Position numbers and translations under genes: made by a program. Positions 16,536 through 26,669 of a DNA stretch of 64,000 nucleotides are shown here, one piece after another. Location of the stretch: the NCBI GenBank assembly GCA_017462565.1, contig JAFTQW010000004.1:99395-163394 (forward strand), written 5' to 3'. Every line of letters starts with the position of its first letter. Positions within the stretch are counted from its first letter, which is position 1. The notes beneath the pieces are model-generated. The model worked only from the letters and a program-made list of their open reading frames with translations. It searched no databases and was not told where the DNA came from. Source of the stretch: Ruminococcus sp. (lineage in GTDB: Bacteria > Bacillota > Clostridia > Oscillospirales > Ruminococcaceae).

Positions 16536-17372
16536 TTAATATGTATCAAGAAAGTTATGTACGCCGTCTTTATCTTTGAAGGCAATTATTGTGCTGAGAT
16601 TAACGTTTTCTACACTCCGGAAGATATTTTTCTCAACCTGTGGATTAATTTTGCTGAGTTCAGCAATAAGCTGTTTTATCTCCTGACGTTTTGAAACATT
16701 GCTGCCGTCCTCATCAGAAACTGCGCTTGATTCCGTAAAACGGCAGGCACACTGGAGAAATTTCAATCCGTTATAATCACGCCAGTGCTTGATATCCTTT
16801 TCTCGTACAAGATAAAGCGGACGAATAAGCTCCATTCCCTCAAAATTAGTGCTGTGGAGCTTCGGCATCATGGTCTGAACCTGTCCGCCGTAAAGCATTC
16901 CCATAAGGATAGTTTCGATAACGTCATCGAAATGATGTCCGAGAGCGATTTTATTGCAGCCAAGCTCTTTCGCCTTGCTGTAGAGGAATCCTCTCCTCAT
17001 GCGAGCGCAGATATAGCATGGATTTTTTTCAATATTAAAAACAGAATCAAAAATTTCAGAATCAAAAATTGTGATCGGTACAGAAAGAATCCGGGCATTT
17101 TCTTCTATTGCACGTCTGTTTTCGGGATTATATCCGGGATCCATAACGAGAAAAACAACTTCAAACGGAAATTTATCGTGACGTTTAAGCTCTTGAAAAA
17201 GCTTTGCCATAAGCATTGAATCTTTTCCACCGGAAATACAAACAGCAATTTTGTCGCCCGGCTGAACCAACTTATATTCATTTATCGCCTTTGTGAATTT
17301 GCACCATATATTCTTTTTAAATTTTTTTCGCAGACTTTTTTCAACGTCATCTGCCGTTATTATCTCACTCAT
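16536..17372 (-). CDS. TtcA-family tRNA 2-thiolation ATPase
   Basis: A 278-aa PP-loop ATPase of the TtcA/TtuA group that thiolates tRNA bases. The ATP-binding SGGKDSM lies near residue 53. CYICARMRRG (about residue 125) and CACRF (about 210) supply cysteines for an Fe-S cluster in place of the zinc fingers of TtuA. GHHFDDVIETILM is the second conserved block. The start MSEIITADDVEKS is chosen because a GAGGTG lies about 8 nt upstream. In Clostridia lacking true TtcA the exact substrate is unsettled, so I leave the symbol blank. Confidence 0.87.
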   Translation of the reverse strand: MSEIITADDVEKSLRKKFKKNIWCKFTKAINEYKLVQPGDKIAVCISGGKDSMLMAKLFQELKRHDKFPFEVVFLVMDPGYNPENRRAIEENARILSVPITIFDSEIFDSVFNIEKNPCYICARMRRGFLYSKAKELGCNKIALGHHFDDVIETILMGMLYGGQVQTMMPKLHSTNFEGMELIRPLYLVREKDIKHWRDYNGLKFLQCACRFTESSAVSDEDGSNVSKRQEIKQLIAELSKINPQVEKNIFRSVENVNLSTIIAFKDKDGVHNFLDTY

Positions 17373-17444
17373 TTTGCAACACCTCAGCATTATTATACCA
17401 CATAAAAGCAAAAATGTCTACAAAAAAACAGAAGGCGAATCAGA

Positions 17445-17646
17445 GCAGCAGCATTTACTTTTTGTTATGTTTATTAAGAGGATTTTGTGTCTTTAATGCC
17501 TTGTCAAATGAAATTATTTTCGTCTTGGCATCCTGTCGGGCGTGATTTAATCAGTGCTTCCTTAATATCGGGATTCCAAAGGGGATGCAATCCCCTTTGG
17601 CAGGGGTACGGGGACAGCGTCTCCTTAAAAAGTAAAAACTGTTGCC
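17445..17646. repeat. Intergenic palindrome-rich repeat, copy 3
   Basis: Starts GCAGCATTTACTTTTTGTTA and ends AAAAAGTAAAAACTGTTGCC, which are imperfect inverted repeats of one another. Internal GGATTCCAAAGGGG / CCCCTTTGGCAGGGG and GGGGACAGCGTCTCC modules match the other copies. Confidence 0.75.
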
Positions 17647-17670
17647 GTGTACACGTAACGCCATGAAAAA

Positions 17671-18369
17671 TCATGTGATACTTTCCAATTTTATGCGAAG
17701 TTTTTTTATGATCTTCTTTTCAAGTCGAGATATATACGACTGTGAAATTCCGATCTGATCGGCGACCTCCTTTTGTGTTTTTTCTTTTCCATCGATAAGC
17801 CCGAAACGCATTTCCATTATTTCACGTTCTCTTTCACCAAGATCTGCAACTGCCATGCGAAGAATTTCACGCTCCGCTTCTGTTTCAATGCCCTTATTAA
17901 CAACATCGTCATCCGTTCCAAGAACGTCTGATAAAAGAAGTTCATTTCCGTCGTAATCTATGTTAAGAGGTTCATCAATTGAAAGATCGTTACGGTACTG
18001 CGAAGATTTTCTCAGAAACATAAGGATCTCATTTTCAATACAGCGTGAAGCATATGTTGCGAGCTTGATATTTTTTGTCGGACAAAATGTATTTACAGCC
18101 TTTATCAGTCCGATCGTACCGATCGAAACAAGATCTTCAAGACCAATTCCCGTCGATTCAAACTTTTTTGCAATATAAACCACAAGACGCAGATTATGTA
18201 CAATAAGCGTATTACGGGCGGACTGGTCGTTTTCTGTGAGACGAATGAAAACAGCTTCTTCCTCCTGCTTTGAAAGCGGCGGCGGAAGCGTATCAGGACC
18301 GTTTATGTAGAATACGCTTCCGGTAAAAATGCTGATTATCTTCGATGTGATTCTCTTTAATATTTTCAT
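17671..18369 (-). CDS. sigE: Sporulation sigma factor sigma-E
   Basis: A 232-aa sigma-70 family factor controlling early mother-cell genes. The N-terminal hydrophobic pro-sequence with [18 protein letters not shown] is the pro-sigma-E region cleaved by SpoIIGA. Region 2 reads [14 protein letters not shown] / [18 protein letters not shown], and region 4 ends [20 protein letters not shown]. The start ATG has AAAAGGAG. It lies 17 bp downstream of spoIIGA, the standard operon order, with a dispersed repeat immediately beyond its 3' end. sigG, which often follows in Bacillus, is absent here. Confidence 0.95.
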   Translation of the reverse strand: MKILKRITSKIISIFTGSVFYINGPDTLPPPLSKQEEEAVFIRLTENDQSARNTLIVHNLRLVVYIAKKFESTGIGLEDLVSIGTIGLIKAVNTFCPTKNIKLATYASRCIENEILMFLRKSSQYRNDLSIDEPLNIDYDGNELLLSDVLGTDDDVVNKGIETEAEREILRMAVADLGEREREIMEMRFGLIDGKEKTQKEVADQIGISQSYISRLEKKIIKKLRIKLESIT

Positions 18370-18386
18370 GATTTTCTCCTTTTCTT

Positions 18387-19199
18387 TTATCTTTTTAATA
18401 TATCAGGATGAAAAATAGCTTTGCCTGAGCTTTTTCCCAATCCAACCATAACGTCTACAGGCTTTTTTTCGCCGTTTGTATCGTTCACTATAATAACCTC
18501 GTCCGGACGAAAAATCGGTATAACGCCATCGCCTGAAACTGTGTTGCAGGGAAGAAATCTGAATCCCTTCGGAAGTTTCGCTTCATCTATTGCACCTGAA
18601 ATAAAATTTTCCTTATCGCATACTATCACGGGAGTTCCTGTAAAAAAATCCGTAAGGGCATTTCCTGTATCAGCAAGTCCGCATAAATCGACCAATTTAT
18701 CTTTATGACGAATAACAACATGATAGCTATCTGAAACCGATGAATTCTTAACGGAAAACCTCTTTAACAGACATACAATAATATAAAGCGCAGCCGTTGA
18801 TGCAACAAGTATAATAAGCGAAAAATCTATGTAAAAAAATGAGTTTCCTATGTGAACAAACTCCGGAGACAGCCATGAATAAACGGCGTATATCATTCCG
18901 GCAAGAACTATATTGGATACAAAAAACGCTGATGTATTTATAAAAAGGCGCTTTTTCCCGTGTATTCCAAAGGCAAGCATGACTATCGTTACGGCAGCCG
19001 CAAGCTTGATAGAAGTCACGATAATGCTGTTCAGCTCCGGAGCCAGAATCAAAAGCGAAAAAATACTCCCATAAGCAGAAGCAGCAATGCAGCGTCTGTT
19101 TTTCAGCGGAGAACGGGTTATACCGGAAGTTATCCGCAGAAGAAAATAATTCACATAAATATTCAGAACAATAAGCACATCAACATAAATCGTCTGCAT
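18387..19199 (-). CDS. spoIIGA: Sigma-E processing aspartic peptidase
   Basis: A 270-aa membrane protease that activates pro-sigma-E at the sporulation septum. About five hydrophobic segments fill residues 1-145 ([20 protein letters not shown] is typical). The soluble C-terminal domain carries the catalytic [14 protein letters not shown], with the active-site Asp at about residue 177, and ends in a conserved VDVMVGLG-type strand. GAGGAGG precedes the ATG. It is the first gene of the pair with sigE. Confidence 0.94.
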   Translation of the reverse strand: MQTIYVDVLIVLNIYVNYFLLRITSGITRSPLKNRRCIAASAYGSIFSLLILAPELNSIIVTSIKLAAAVTIVMLAFGIHGKKRLFINTSAFFVSNIVLAGMIYAVYSWLSPEFVHIGNSFFYIDFSLIILVASTAALYIIVCLLKRFSVKNSSVSDSYHVVIRHKDKLVDLCGLADTGNALTDFFTGTPVIVCDKENFISGAIDEAKLPKGFRFLPCNTVSGDGVIPIFRPDEVIIVNDTNGEKKPVDVMVGLGKSSGKAIFHPDILKR

Positions 19200-19283
19200 A
19201 ATCTGCCTCCTCAGCTCTCCGTATTAATATTATAATGCGAACAAGCCGAAAAATATGTCACAATTTGTCCGCAGAACAAAAAA

Positions 19284-19550
19284 AGCAGAGCATAAATGCT
19301 CTGCTCAGTCTGTCGAAAAAGTAATTTTTGACTAATAATGGGATTCCAAAGGGACAATGTCCCTTTGGCAGAGTCCAGAGGCAGCGCCTCTGGTAGGGTG
19401 TGGGGCAAAGCCCTGCATACAGCCTCGGACGCTCCGCAAAGAGTGAATTTCAAAACAGTCCAGTGGACTGTTTTGAAAGAGGGAACGCCCTGTAAGAGAG
19501 GGCGTTCCCTTAGTTTTTCTACAAGCTGAGCAGAGCATAAATGCTCTGCT
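19284..19550. mobile_element. 223-bp MITE-like insertion flanked by a 22-bp duplicated terminator palindrome
   Basis: The element 19306-19528 begins CAGTCTGTCGAAAAA and ends with the inverted CAGCTTGTAGAAAAA (12 of 15 matches). It is bordered on each side by an identical 22-bp palindrome (19284-19305 and 19529-19550), AGCAGAGCAT-AA-ATGCTCTGCT. Internally it has CCAAAGGGAC/GTCCCTTTGG, CCAGAGGCAGCGCCTCTGG, AAAACAGTCCA/TGGACTGTTTT and GGGAACGCCC/GGGCGTTCCC hairpins. No coding capacity. The flanking palindrome looks like a former transcription terminator hairpin that was duplicated on insertion. Confidence 0.72.
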
Positions 19551-19557
19551 AACTTCA

Positions 19558-19686
19558 TTAACTTATAAACGGAAGTAGAATAACGCCTAAAATCATAATA
19601 AATGCAACAGCCAGAATCGCTATTCTCATCCATGTTTTCTTTCCTGATTCCGGATAACTGCTGTTTTTCTTTTTATTCTGCGCCAT
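19558..19686 (-). CDS. 42-residue single-pass membrane protein
   Basis: The minus frame starts MAQNKKKNSSYPESGKKTWM, then has one hydrophobic helix (RIAILAVAFIMILGVILLPF) and ends IS. A good AGAGGTGAT ribosome site lies 5-6 nt before the ATG. A basic N-terminus, a single helix and almost no exterior tail suggest a small bitopic regulator or assembly factor. I do not recognise the family. It lies 12 bp downstream of the DEAD-box helicase gene and is probably co-transcribed with it. Confidence 0.7.
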   Translation of the reverse strand: MAQNKKKNSSYPESGKKTWMRIAILAVAFIMILGVILLPFIS

Positions 19687-19698
19687 TTATATCACCTC

Positions 19699-21426
19699 TT
19701 AGTGTCTTTTTTTAGTACGCTTTTTACGGTCTGGTATGTAATCAGAAACGACCTCCTGCTTCTTTCTGTTTCCATATGCGGCTTTTTTGCGGTCAAATTT
19801 CTTTTTGTTTCTGCCGCTGTCGTTTCGTCTGAAATTTTCCTTATGTCCGCTGCCTGTTGCCAATTTCACCTCAACGTGATGTCCGTTAATTTTCATTGGA
19901 TTAGTGCTGTCTATAATATATTCAGACTCAGCTTCCGGAATTTCAACAGTCGTATGATTATCAAAAATATCTATTTTGCCGAAATCTCTTCCGGACATTC
20001 CCGTTGCGTCAACTAACGCTCCGAGTATAAAATTAGGAGCGATCCTCTTGCTTCTTCCGATATTGATATCGACCTTAACAGTCTTTCCGCCTTCTCTTTT
20101 ACCTTTTCTGATCGGCTTCGGAGCTTTGAATTCCGGAATATTTTCAATTTCTGACTGAATTCTTCCGCTGATAAGACGAGCCGCTGCTTCACGGTAATCA
20201 ATTCCCTTGCCTGCAAGCCTTTCAAGAATATCATAAGCATAATGAACGGCCTCAATATCGGAAATCTCCTGAACTATCGCTTCTTTTTTCATTACGATTA
20301 TATCTTCTTTTTCCGGAAGAGGCATTTCCTTTATTTCGGCATGAATATATTTTTCAATTGCACGCAGTTCAAAACGCTGACGTCTGCCGCTGATGATAGT
20401 ATAAGCAGTTCCTTTTTTTCCGGCTCTTCCAGTACGTCCTATACGGTGGATATAGTATTCGTTATCCTGCGGAAGATCGTAGTTGAAAACAGCGTCAACA
20501 TCGTTTACATCAATACCTCTTGCGGCAACGTCGGTTGCAACCAGAATCCCGATCGCTCTGCTTTTAAAGCTGTTCATAACCTGAGTACGCTGACTCTGCT
20601 TCATATCGCCGTGAAGTCCGGCAGCTTTATATCCGCCATTTATAAGCTCTTCCGTAAGCTGATCTACCATAGCTTTCGTATTACAGAAAACTATTGACGA
20701 AGCCGGAGAATAGGCTGACAAAAGAAGCTTTAATGCGTCGGTTTTTCTTCCCATTGCAACTTCAAAATAAAACTGCTCTATAAGCTCGACAGTTTTCTGT
20801 GACGATTTTATCTTTATATGCACAGGATCATTCTGATATTTTTCCGTTATAGCCATTATTTCCGGAGGCATTGTAGCGGAAAAAAGAACAGTTTGTCGGT
20901 TTTCAGGAACATCTGAAAGAATGGATTCAATATCCTCTCTGAAACCCATATTGAGCATCTCGTCCGCTTCATCAAGAATAACGCAGCGCAGATTATCAAG
21001 CTTGAGCGTTCTTCTGCGGATATGATCCATAACACGTCCGGGAGTTCCTATAATTATATTTGCGCCTCGCTTCAGCTCGTTGATCTGTTTTTTCATACTT
21101 GCACCGCCGTAAACTGCGCAAGCTTTCACTCCATGCTTGAACATAGCGAATTTGCGTATTTCCTCCGCAGCCTGCATAGCAAGCTCACGGGTCGGACAAA
21201 GTATCAGAACAGCAGCGGTTCTGCGGTCGGCATCAGTAATGCTTTCGACAGCAGGAATGCCGAATGCGGCAGTTTTTCCGGTTCCGGTATTTGATCTTCC
21301 GACAACGTCACGTCCCTCAAGAAGAAGCGGTATACTTTCCTTCTGAATTTCCGTCATTTCCTCATATCCAAGCTCGTCTACAGCTCTAAGGAGTTCCTGT
21401 GATAAATTAAGTTCATTAAAATGCAT
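19699..21426 (-). CDS. DEAD-box RNA helicase (DbpA/CshA-like)
   Basis: A 575-aa ATP-dependent RNA helicase. Q motif near FNELNLSQELL; Walker A GRSNTGTGKTAAF; PTRELAMQ; DEAD box VILDEADEMLNMGF; SATMP; then domain 2 with ATDVAARGID and HRIGRTGRAGKKG. The C-terminal KVDINIGRSKRIAPNFILGALVD region is the DbpA-type RNA-binding domain, which directs related enzymes to 23S rRNA hairpins. A Lys/Arg-rich tail (KKFDRKKAAYGNRKK) follows. The start MHFNELNL has AAAGGAT upstream; an alternative 10 codons earlier is less likely. Confidence 0.93.
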   Translation of the reverse strand: MHFNELNLSQELLRAVDELGYEEMTEIQKESIPLLLEGRDVVGRSNTGTGKTAAFGIPAVESITDADRRTAAVLILCPTRELAMQAAEEIRKFAMFKHGVKACAVYGGASMKKQINELKRGANIIIGTPGRVMDHIRRRTLKLDNLRCVILDEADEMLNMGFREDIESILSDVPENRQTVLFSATMPPEIMAITEKYQNDPVHIKIKSSQKTVELIEQFYFEVAMGRKTDALKLLLSAYSPASSIVFCNTKAMVDQLTEELINGGYKAAGLHGDMKQSQRTQVMNSFKSRAIGILVATDVAARGIDVNDVDAVFNYDLPQDNEYYIHRIGRTGRAGKKGTAYTIISGRRQRFELRAIEKYIHAEIKEMPLPEKEDIIVMKKEAIVQEISDIEAVHYAYDILERLAGKGIDYREAAARLISGRIQSEIENIPEFKAPKPIRKGKREGGKTVKVDINIGRSKRIAPNFILGALVDATGMSGRDFGKIDIFDNHTTVEIPEAESEYIIDSTNPMKINGHHVEVKLATGSGHKENFRRNDSGRNKKKFDRKKAAYGNRKKQEVVSDYIPDRKKRTKKRH

Positions 21427-21529
21427 TTTATATCCTTTCTGTTCTTGAACATACAAAAACGGGGTAAATTCCCCTTAATACCATAATAACATATTTTTCT
21501 CAAAAGGTCAAGAAAAAGATTTCGCAGTA

Positions 21530-21856
21530 TCGGCATTTACTTTTTGTTATGCTTATTAATAGGATTTTGTATCTTGAATTTCTCGCTGAACGGTATATTT
21601 TCTTTTGGGTATTTCTCCTGAATTATTACAAATACCCCTTTGCGGGGTATTTGTAATAATTTAATTGTGGGTTTCCAAAGGGTAATTCCCCACAGTGTGG
21701 GGAAATGTCACGAAGTGACAAAGAGGACGGGCGACCGTTTGGAGGAATAACCCTTTGGCTGGGGGTACGGGGGACAGCGTCCCCCGCTTAAGTTGTTGGC
21801 ATTGTTAAGGGGACAGAGTCCCCTTAATGGCTAACAGAAAAAGTAAAAGCTGTTGC
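21530..21856. repeat. Intergenic palindrome-rich repeat, copy 4 (largest)
   Basis: Starts GGCATTTACTTTTTGTTATG and ends AAAAAGTAAAAGCTGTTGCC. It holds AAATACCCC/GGGGTATTT, CCCCACAGTGTGGGG, TGTCACGAAGTGACA, GGGACAGCGTCCC and GGGGACAGAGTCCCC. GTTGGCATTGTTAAGGGGAC matches copy 1 almost exactly. Extra hairpins compared with the other copies suggest modular growth. Confidence 0.75.
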
Positions 21857-21886
21857 CTTAATTTTGCTGTTCTGGCTATAAAATAA

Positions 21887-21910
21887 GCGGAGAATATAAT
21901 AATTCTCCGC
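21887..21910 (-). terminator. Terminator of mntP
   Basis: GCGGAGAAT / ATTCTCCGC, 9 bp, followed on the minus strand by TTATTTTAT. Confidence 0.8.
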
Positions 21911-21921
21911 CGATATATCAA

Positions 21922-22488
21922 TTATAAAATGCCAAGTCCATCAAGAAGAAGCTTTAAACCTATCAGAATAAGAATAATTCCGCCGGCGATCTCGGCTTTT
22001 TTCTCAAATCTGCTTCCGAATTTATGACCTATAATAACTCCGGCAAACGAAAGCAGAAACGTTATGATACCTATCATTGAAACCGAAAGAATCAGATTCA
22101 CTTTCGCTGCAACAAAAACTATTCCAACTGCAAGAGCATCTATACTTGTTGCAACAGCGAGAATAAATAATTCACCGATTTTAAGGCTGAATTCTCCCGA
22201 TTCGTCATCATCACCGCCGTGAACAGCCTCAAACACCATTTTTCCGCCGATAACTGCCAGAAGAATAAATGCTACCCAATGGCTGAATGAAGAGATAAAA
22301 TCTGCAAATCTGCTTCCAAGGAAGTATCCGATAAGAGGCATTCCTGCCTGAAAAACTCCGAAAAACAGGGCAATCACCGCCCCATTTTTCAAGCTGAGCT
22401 TTTTCATATTAAGTCCCTTGCAAACCGATACCGAAAAAGCGTCCATTGCAAGTCCAACTGAAAGCAAAATCAATTCCAGAATACCCAT
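21922..22488 (-). CDS. mntP: Manganese efflux pump MntP
   Basis: A 188-aa inner-membrane exporter with six helices made of two inverted halves. The two conserved acidic motifs are LAMDAFSVSVCKGL (helix 1) and ATSIDALAVGIVF (helix 4), whose Asp residues are needed for Mn(II) export. Strong AAAGGAGAT ribosome site. The 63-nt upstream gap is too short for a yybP-ykoY manganese riboswitch, often found before this family, and none is seen. Confidence 0.93.
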   Translation of the reverse strand: MGILELILLSVGLAMDAFSVSVCKGLNMKKLSLKNGAVIALFFGVFQAGMPLIGYFLGSRFADFISSFSHWVAFILLAVIGGKMVFEAVHGGDDDESGEFSLKIGELFILAVATSIDALAVGIVFVAAKVNLILSVSMIGIITFLLSFAGVIIGHKFGSRFEKKAEIAGGIILILIGLKLLLDGLGIL

Positions 22489-22551
22489 AATTAACTATCT
22501 CCTTTATTTTCCATAAATATAATACATTATATTCAAAAAATAGTCAAGTTA

Positions 22552-23052
22552 TTATAGTTTGTACTCCATAACAAAATCATCCATTACAAATCCGTTTCCG
22601 ATATCTGTTACAACGCTCTCGACAATTTGAAAGCCTGTTTTTTTGTAAACCTTTACCGCATGATCGTTATGCTTGTTGACTGTAAGATAGACCATGCTTT
22701 TGCCTGAATTTTTTGCCTCCTCAAACACTTTTTCAAGCATTTTTGAAGCTATCCCCTGTCCCCTCTTATCCTTGCGGAGATAGAGCTTACTGAGGAAAAA
22801 TCTCTCGTCTTTCTCCGGTTTTACTGCTATATATCCGCATATATCGTCATCGTCACAAACAGCAAGATAATGGTAATCCTGATTGACGACCTGATCTTTC
22901 ATTGCATTATATGACTGAAATTTTTCAACCATATAGCCAATCTGTTCTTCCGAGATTATTCCTATAAAACATTCATGCCAAATTTTTTCCGCAAGCTCTG
23001 CGACAATACAAAGCTCTTCTTCGGTTTTAACTTCTGCAATTTTAATACCCAT
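22552..23052 (-). CDS. GNAT N-acetyltransferase
   Basis: A 166-aa Gcn5-related acetyltransferase. The acetyl-CoA loop is LRKDKRGQGIASKMLEKV (R/Q-x-x-G-x-G/A pattern), preceded by the strand FFLSKLYL and followed by VYLTVNKHNDHAVKVYKKTGF, the typical motif-B Asn and Tyr. The substrate cannot be inferred. GAGGTG ribosome site. It is flanked by mntP and yebC in the same orientation; a 50-bp gap to yebC leaves operon membership open. Confidence 0.88.
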   Translation of the reverse strand: MGIKIAEVKTEEELCIVAELAEKIWHECFIGIISEEQIGYMVEKFQSYNAMKDQVVNQDYHYLAVCDDDDICGYIAVKPEKDERFFLSKLYLRKDKRGQGIASKMLEKVFEEAKNSGKSMVYLTVNKHNDHAVKVYKKTGFQIVESVVTDIGNGFVMDDFVMEYKL

Positions 23053-23105
23053 AAAAACACCTCATTATAACAAAGGACGGCAATAACCGTCCCTTTGCTT
23101 TAAAA

Positions 23106-23828
23106 TTACATTTCCCAGTTATGGTAAACATTCTGAACATCATCATTATCCTCAAGATGTTCGAGAAGAAGATTCATTTTCCTGATATGCTCCTCGTCTG
23201 TAAGAGTTGTATAGTTTGCAGGAATTTTCTCAACCTCAGCAGATAGAACATTATATCCCTTTGCTGTAAATCCCTCACGAAGAGCGTGAACGTTCTCGGG
23301 CGCACACTCAATCTCAACAGTTTCCTCATTGATATCGAAATCATCGCCGCCGCACTCGAAAACGTCATCCATTACAGCGTCTTCGTCCAAACCTGTATTT
23401 TCAAGAATAACTATTCCCTTTGTGCTGAACATAAATGAAACGCAGCCGATAGTTCCGAGATTTCCGCCGAATTTATCGAAATAATGACGAATCTCTCCTG
23501 CTGTTCTGTTTCTGTTATCTGTAAGACATTCAACAATAACGGCAACTCCATTAGGACCGTATCCCTCGTAAACAATATTTTCGTAATTGTTTTTGTCCTC
23601 GCCGCCGGCAGCTTTTTTAATAACTCTTTCGATATTATCATTGGGCACGTTATTTGCCTTTGCCTTTGCGATAAGATCACGAAGCTTGCTGTTGTTGTTT
23701 GGATCTGCTCCGCCCTCACGGACTACGACGGTGATTTCACGTCCGATTTTAGTAAAAATCTTACCTTTAACAGCATCGGTGGCTTCTTTTTTTCGTTTAA
23801 TATTATTCCATTTTGAATGACCTGACAT
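23106..23828 (-). CDS. YebC/PmpR-family protein
   Basis: A 240-aa protein of the YebC/TACO1 family. The start MSGHSKWNNIKRKKEATDAV is invariant in the family, as are GREITVVVREGGADPNNNSK, NVPNDNIERVIKKA and VECLTDNRNRTAGEIRH. Members act as transcription regulators, and recent work on the family assigns a ribosome-associated role in translating difficult proline-rich stretches. Length is typical. GGAG precedes the ATG. It lies between mrnC and the GNAT gene. Confidence 0.95.
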   Translation of the reverse strand: MSGHSKWNNIKRKKEATDAVKGKIFTKIGREITVVVREGGADPNNNSKLRDLIAKAKANNVPNDNIERVIKKAAGGEDKNNYENIVYEGYGPNGVAVIVECLTDNRNRTAGEIRHYFDKFGGNLGTIGCVSFMFSTKGIVILENTGLDEDAVMDDVFECGGDDFDINEETVEIECAPENVHALREGFTAKGYNVLSAEVEKIPANYTTLTDEEHIRKMNLLLEHLEDNDDVQNVYHNWEM

Positions 23829-23843
23829 AATTTTCGCTCCTAT

Positions 23844-24254
23844 CTATTCATTTTCAATAGCCGAATGGTTTATAATTAAGTCAAAAAGTTCGCTTATTCT
23901 ATCGTTCTGCCCTGTGATATATAAATATCCAAAAAGGCACTCTATTGCCGTTGCCCTTCGGTATTGTGCAGTATCAGCGTGTTTCGGAACATTATTTCCC
24001 GTTGCATTGCGTCCTCTTTTAAGGACAGAAAGTTCGTGTTCCGTAAGAGCATCCGAAACTACGTCAAACGCTTCCGACTGAAATTCCGCACAAACTATCC
24101 TTATTTTAGCTGAGTGCAGCTTCGACGCCGGCATATTCGCCTTACGCAGAAGATACTCTCTTGCAAGCGTATCATAAACGCTGTCTCCGAGAAAAGCAAG
24201 ACTAAGCGGACTATACGAATTTGCTTCACGTTCAGATAAATATTCTTTATTCAT
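23844..24254 (-). CDS. mrnC: Mini-ribonuclease III
   Basis: A 136-aa RNase III catalytic domain without a dsRNA-binding domain; it matures 23S rRNA ends in Firmicutes. LAFLGDSVYDTLAREYLL carries the catalytic GDSVYD, while RGRNATGNNVPKHADTAQYRRATAIECLFGYLY carries the second acidic site and the family-specific KHAD..YRRATA block. It starts 2 nt after the obg stop codon, so translation is coupled to obg. In many Clostridia it is next to cysS; here it is not. Confidence 0.94.
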   Translation of the reverse strand: MNKEYLSEREANSYSPLSLAFLGDSVYDTLAREYLLRKANMPASKLHSAKIRIVCAEFQSEAFDVVSDALTEHELSVLKRGRNATGNNVPKHADTAQYRRATAIECLFGYLYITGQNDRISELFDLIINHSAIENE

Positions 24255-24256
24255 AA

Positions 24257-25546
<1,290 letters not shown>

Positions 25547-25562
25547 TCATGATAGCTCTAAA

Positions 25563-25593
25563 GAAAAATCCCAAGCAAATTGCTCGGGATTTA
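25563..25593 (-). terminator. Terminator/attenuator between rpmA and obg
   Basis: On the minus strand AAATCCC-AGCAA pairs with TTGCT-GGGATTT and is followed by TTCTTT. It likely sets a lower level of obg than of the ribosomal proteins. Confidence 0.75.
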
Positions 25594-25611
25594 TGCACGT
25601 TTAAATCGTGA

Positions 25612-25893
25612 TTACTGCTCTGTATAAACAGAAACCTTCTTACGGTCACGACCGTAACGCTCGAATCTTACCTTACCGCTTACCGTAGCGAATAATGTAT
25701 CATCAGAACCGATACCAACGCCTTCACCTGGATGAATGTGTGTGCCTCTCTGACGAACGATGATGTTGCCGGCCTTAACGAACTGACCGTCAGCTCTCTT
25801 AACGCCGAGTCTCTTGGATTCAGAATCACGGCCGTTCTTTGTAGAACCAACACCCTTCTTATGAGCGAAGAACTGCATACTGATCTTAAACAT
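25612..25893 (-). CDS. rpmA: 50S ribosomal protein L27 with cleavable N-terminal extension
   Basis: A 93-aa L27. It begins [20 protein letters not shown]. In Firmicutes the short N-terminal extension ending QFF is removed before Ala by the cysteine protease Prp, exposing the residues that reach the peptidyl-transferase centre. The rest ([33 protein letters not shown]) is canonical. It lies 2 nt below prp, which encodes the processing enzyme. Confidence 0.97.
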   Translation of the reverse strand: MFKISMQFFAHKKGVGSTKNGRDSESKRLGVKRADGQFVKAGNIIVRQRGTHIHPGEGVGIGSDDTLFATVSGKVRFERYGRDRKKVSVYTEQ

Positions 25894-25895
25894 AC

Positions 25896-26207
25896 TTACA
25901 CCTCCGAAATAATGATTTTAATTGTTTTCGGGTACTCTTCAAGGATAGCTTCAAAATGAAGTTTCAACTGCTCCAGCATAGCAGAAGCGGTATTTGCAGA
26001 AGCCGTGATCCGGCAATCAACAGTGTCACCAGCTGCGCTTACCTGCGGTTCGCAGTCAAATTCACTAAGCAGATTCACAGTGAGCTGCACTGACGAAGAA
26101 ACTGCCGCACAGACAACATCGCTGCCGCTTTCAGCGTAACCGGCGTGTCCGCTTATTTTAAAGCCTTTCAGAATCCCTTTTGATTCATAGAATTCCGCAC
26201 GAATCAT
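25896..26207 (-). CDS. prp: Ribosomal-processing cysteine protease Prp
   Basis: A 103-aa protease that removes the L27 extension. The catalytic dyad is visible as [20 protein letters not shown]: His in GHAGYA and Cys in VVCAAVSS, separated by 12 residues as in the staphylococcal enzyme. Located between rplU and rpmA, overlapping neither but with 2-nt gaps on both sides, so all three are translated together. Confidence 0.96.
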   Translation of the reverse strand: MIRAEFYESKGILKGFKISGHAGYAESGSDVVCAAVSSSVQLTVNLLSEFDCEPQVSAAGDTVDCRITASANTASAMLEQLKLHFEAILEEYPKTIKIIISEV

Positions 26208-26209
26208 GA

Positions 26210-26521
26210 TTAAGCCTTGATAGCTTCAATCTTAACCTGAGTGTAAGGCTGTCTGTGACCCTGCTTCTTCTTCTCGCCCTTCTTAGGCTTGTAGGTGAAA
26301 ACAGTAATCTTCTTAGCCTTGCCGTTTTTAAGAACCTTAGCTTCAACAGCTGCACCTTCAACATAAGGAGCTCCGATCTTAAGACCGTCCTCAGCGCCGA
26401 GAGCAACAACCTTATCGAATGTTACAGTCTCGTCAGCTTCAACTGCGAGCTTTTCGATGAAGATAACGTCACCTTCGTTTACCTGATACTGCTTTCCGCC
26501 GGTTTCAATAACTGCGTACAT
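26210..26521 (-). CDS. rplU: 50S ribosomal protein L21
   Basis: A 103-aa L21 starting [25 protein letters not shown]-type C-terminal motif appears as [18 protein letters not shown], which binds 23S rRNA. Seventeen codons of upstream open frame lie in the leader and are excluded. An AGGTG ribosome site precedes the ATG. First gene of rplU-prp-rpmA-(obg). Confidence 0.97.
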   Translation of the reverse strand: MYAVIETGGKQYQVNEGDVIFIEKLAVEADETVTFDKVVALGAEDGLKIGAPYVEGAAVEAKVLKNGKAKKITVFTYKPKKGEKKKQGHRQPYTQVKIEAIKA

Positions 26522-26634
26522 ATTTGGCACCTGCCTTTTCATAAACTCGCTGTTACGGGCGTGTGAACGCACATCTTTAAAAGCCCGTTTACAAGCGGCA
26601 ATAATATTTTATCACAAAGCTTGTTCTTTGTCAA
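26522..26634 (-). promoter_or_regulatory. rplU promoter and probable L21 leader RNA
   Basis: On the minus strand TTGACA (26629-26634), 17-bp spacer, TAAAAT (26606-26611). The roughly 75-nt leader has an ACGGGC...GCCCGT stem enclosing a TGTGCGTTCACAC hairpin, followed by ACAGCGAGTTT. This resembles the Firmicute L21 leader that mediates autoregulation. A covariance search against that family would decide it. Confidence 0.6.
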
Positions 26635-26669
26635 GCTTTTTTTACCAATTTTCGCAGAATTTCTGATTT

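Noticed and set aside
19211-19633. 140-codon minus-strand frame across the 19.3-kb region
   Set aside because: It runs through the MITE and its flanking palindromes and has no ribosome site; a short real gene (19558-19686) explains part of it in another frame.
22489-22551. Search for a yybP-ykoY manganese riboswitch before mntP
   Set aside because: The gap is only 63 bp, AT-rich and lacks the conserved core.
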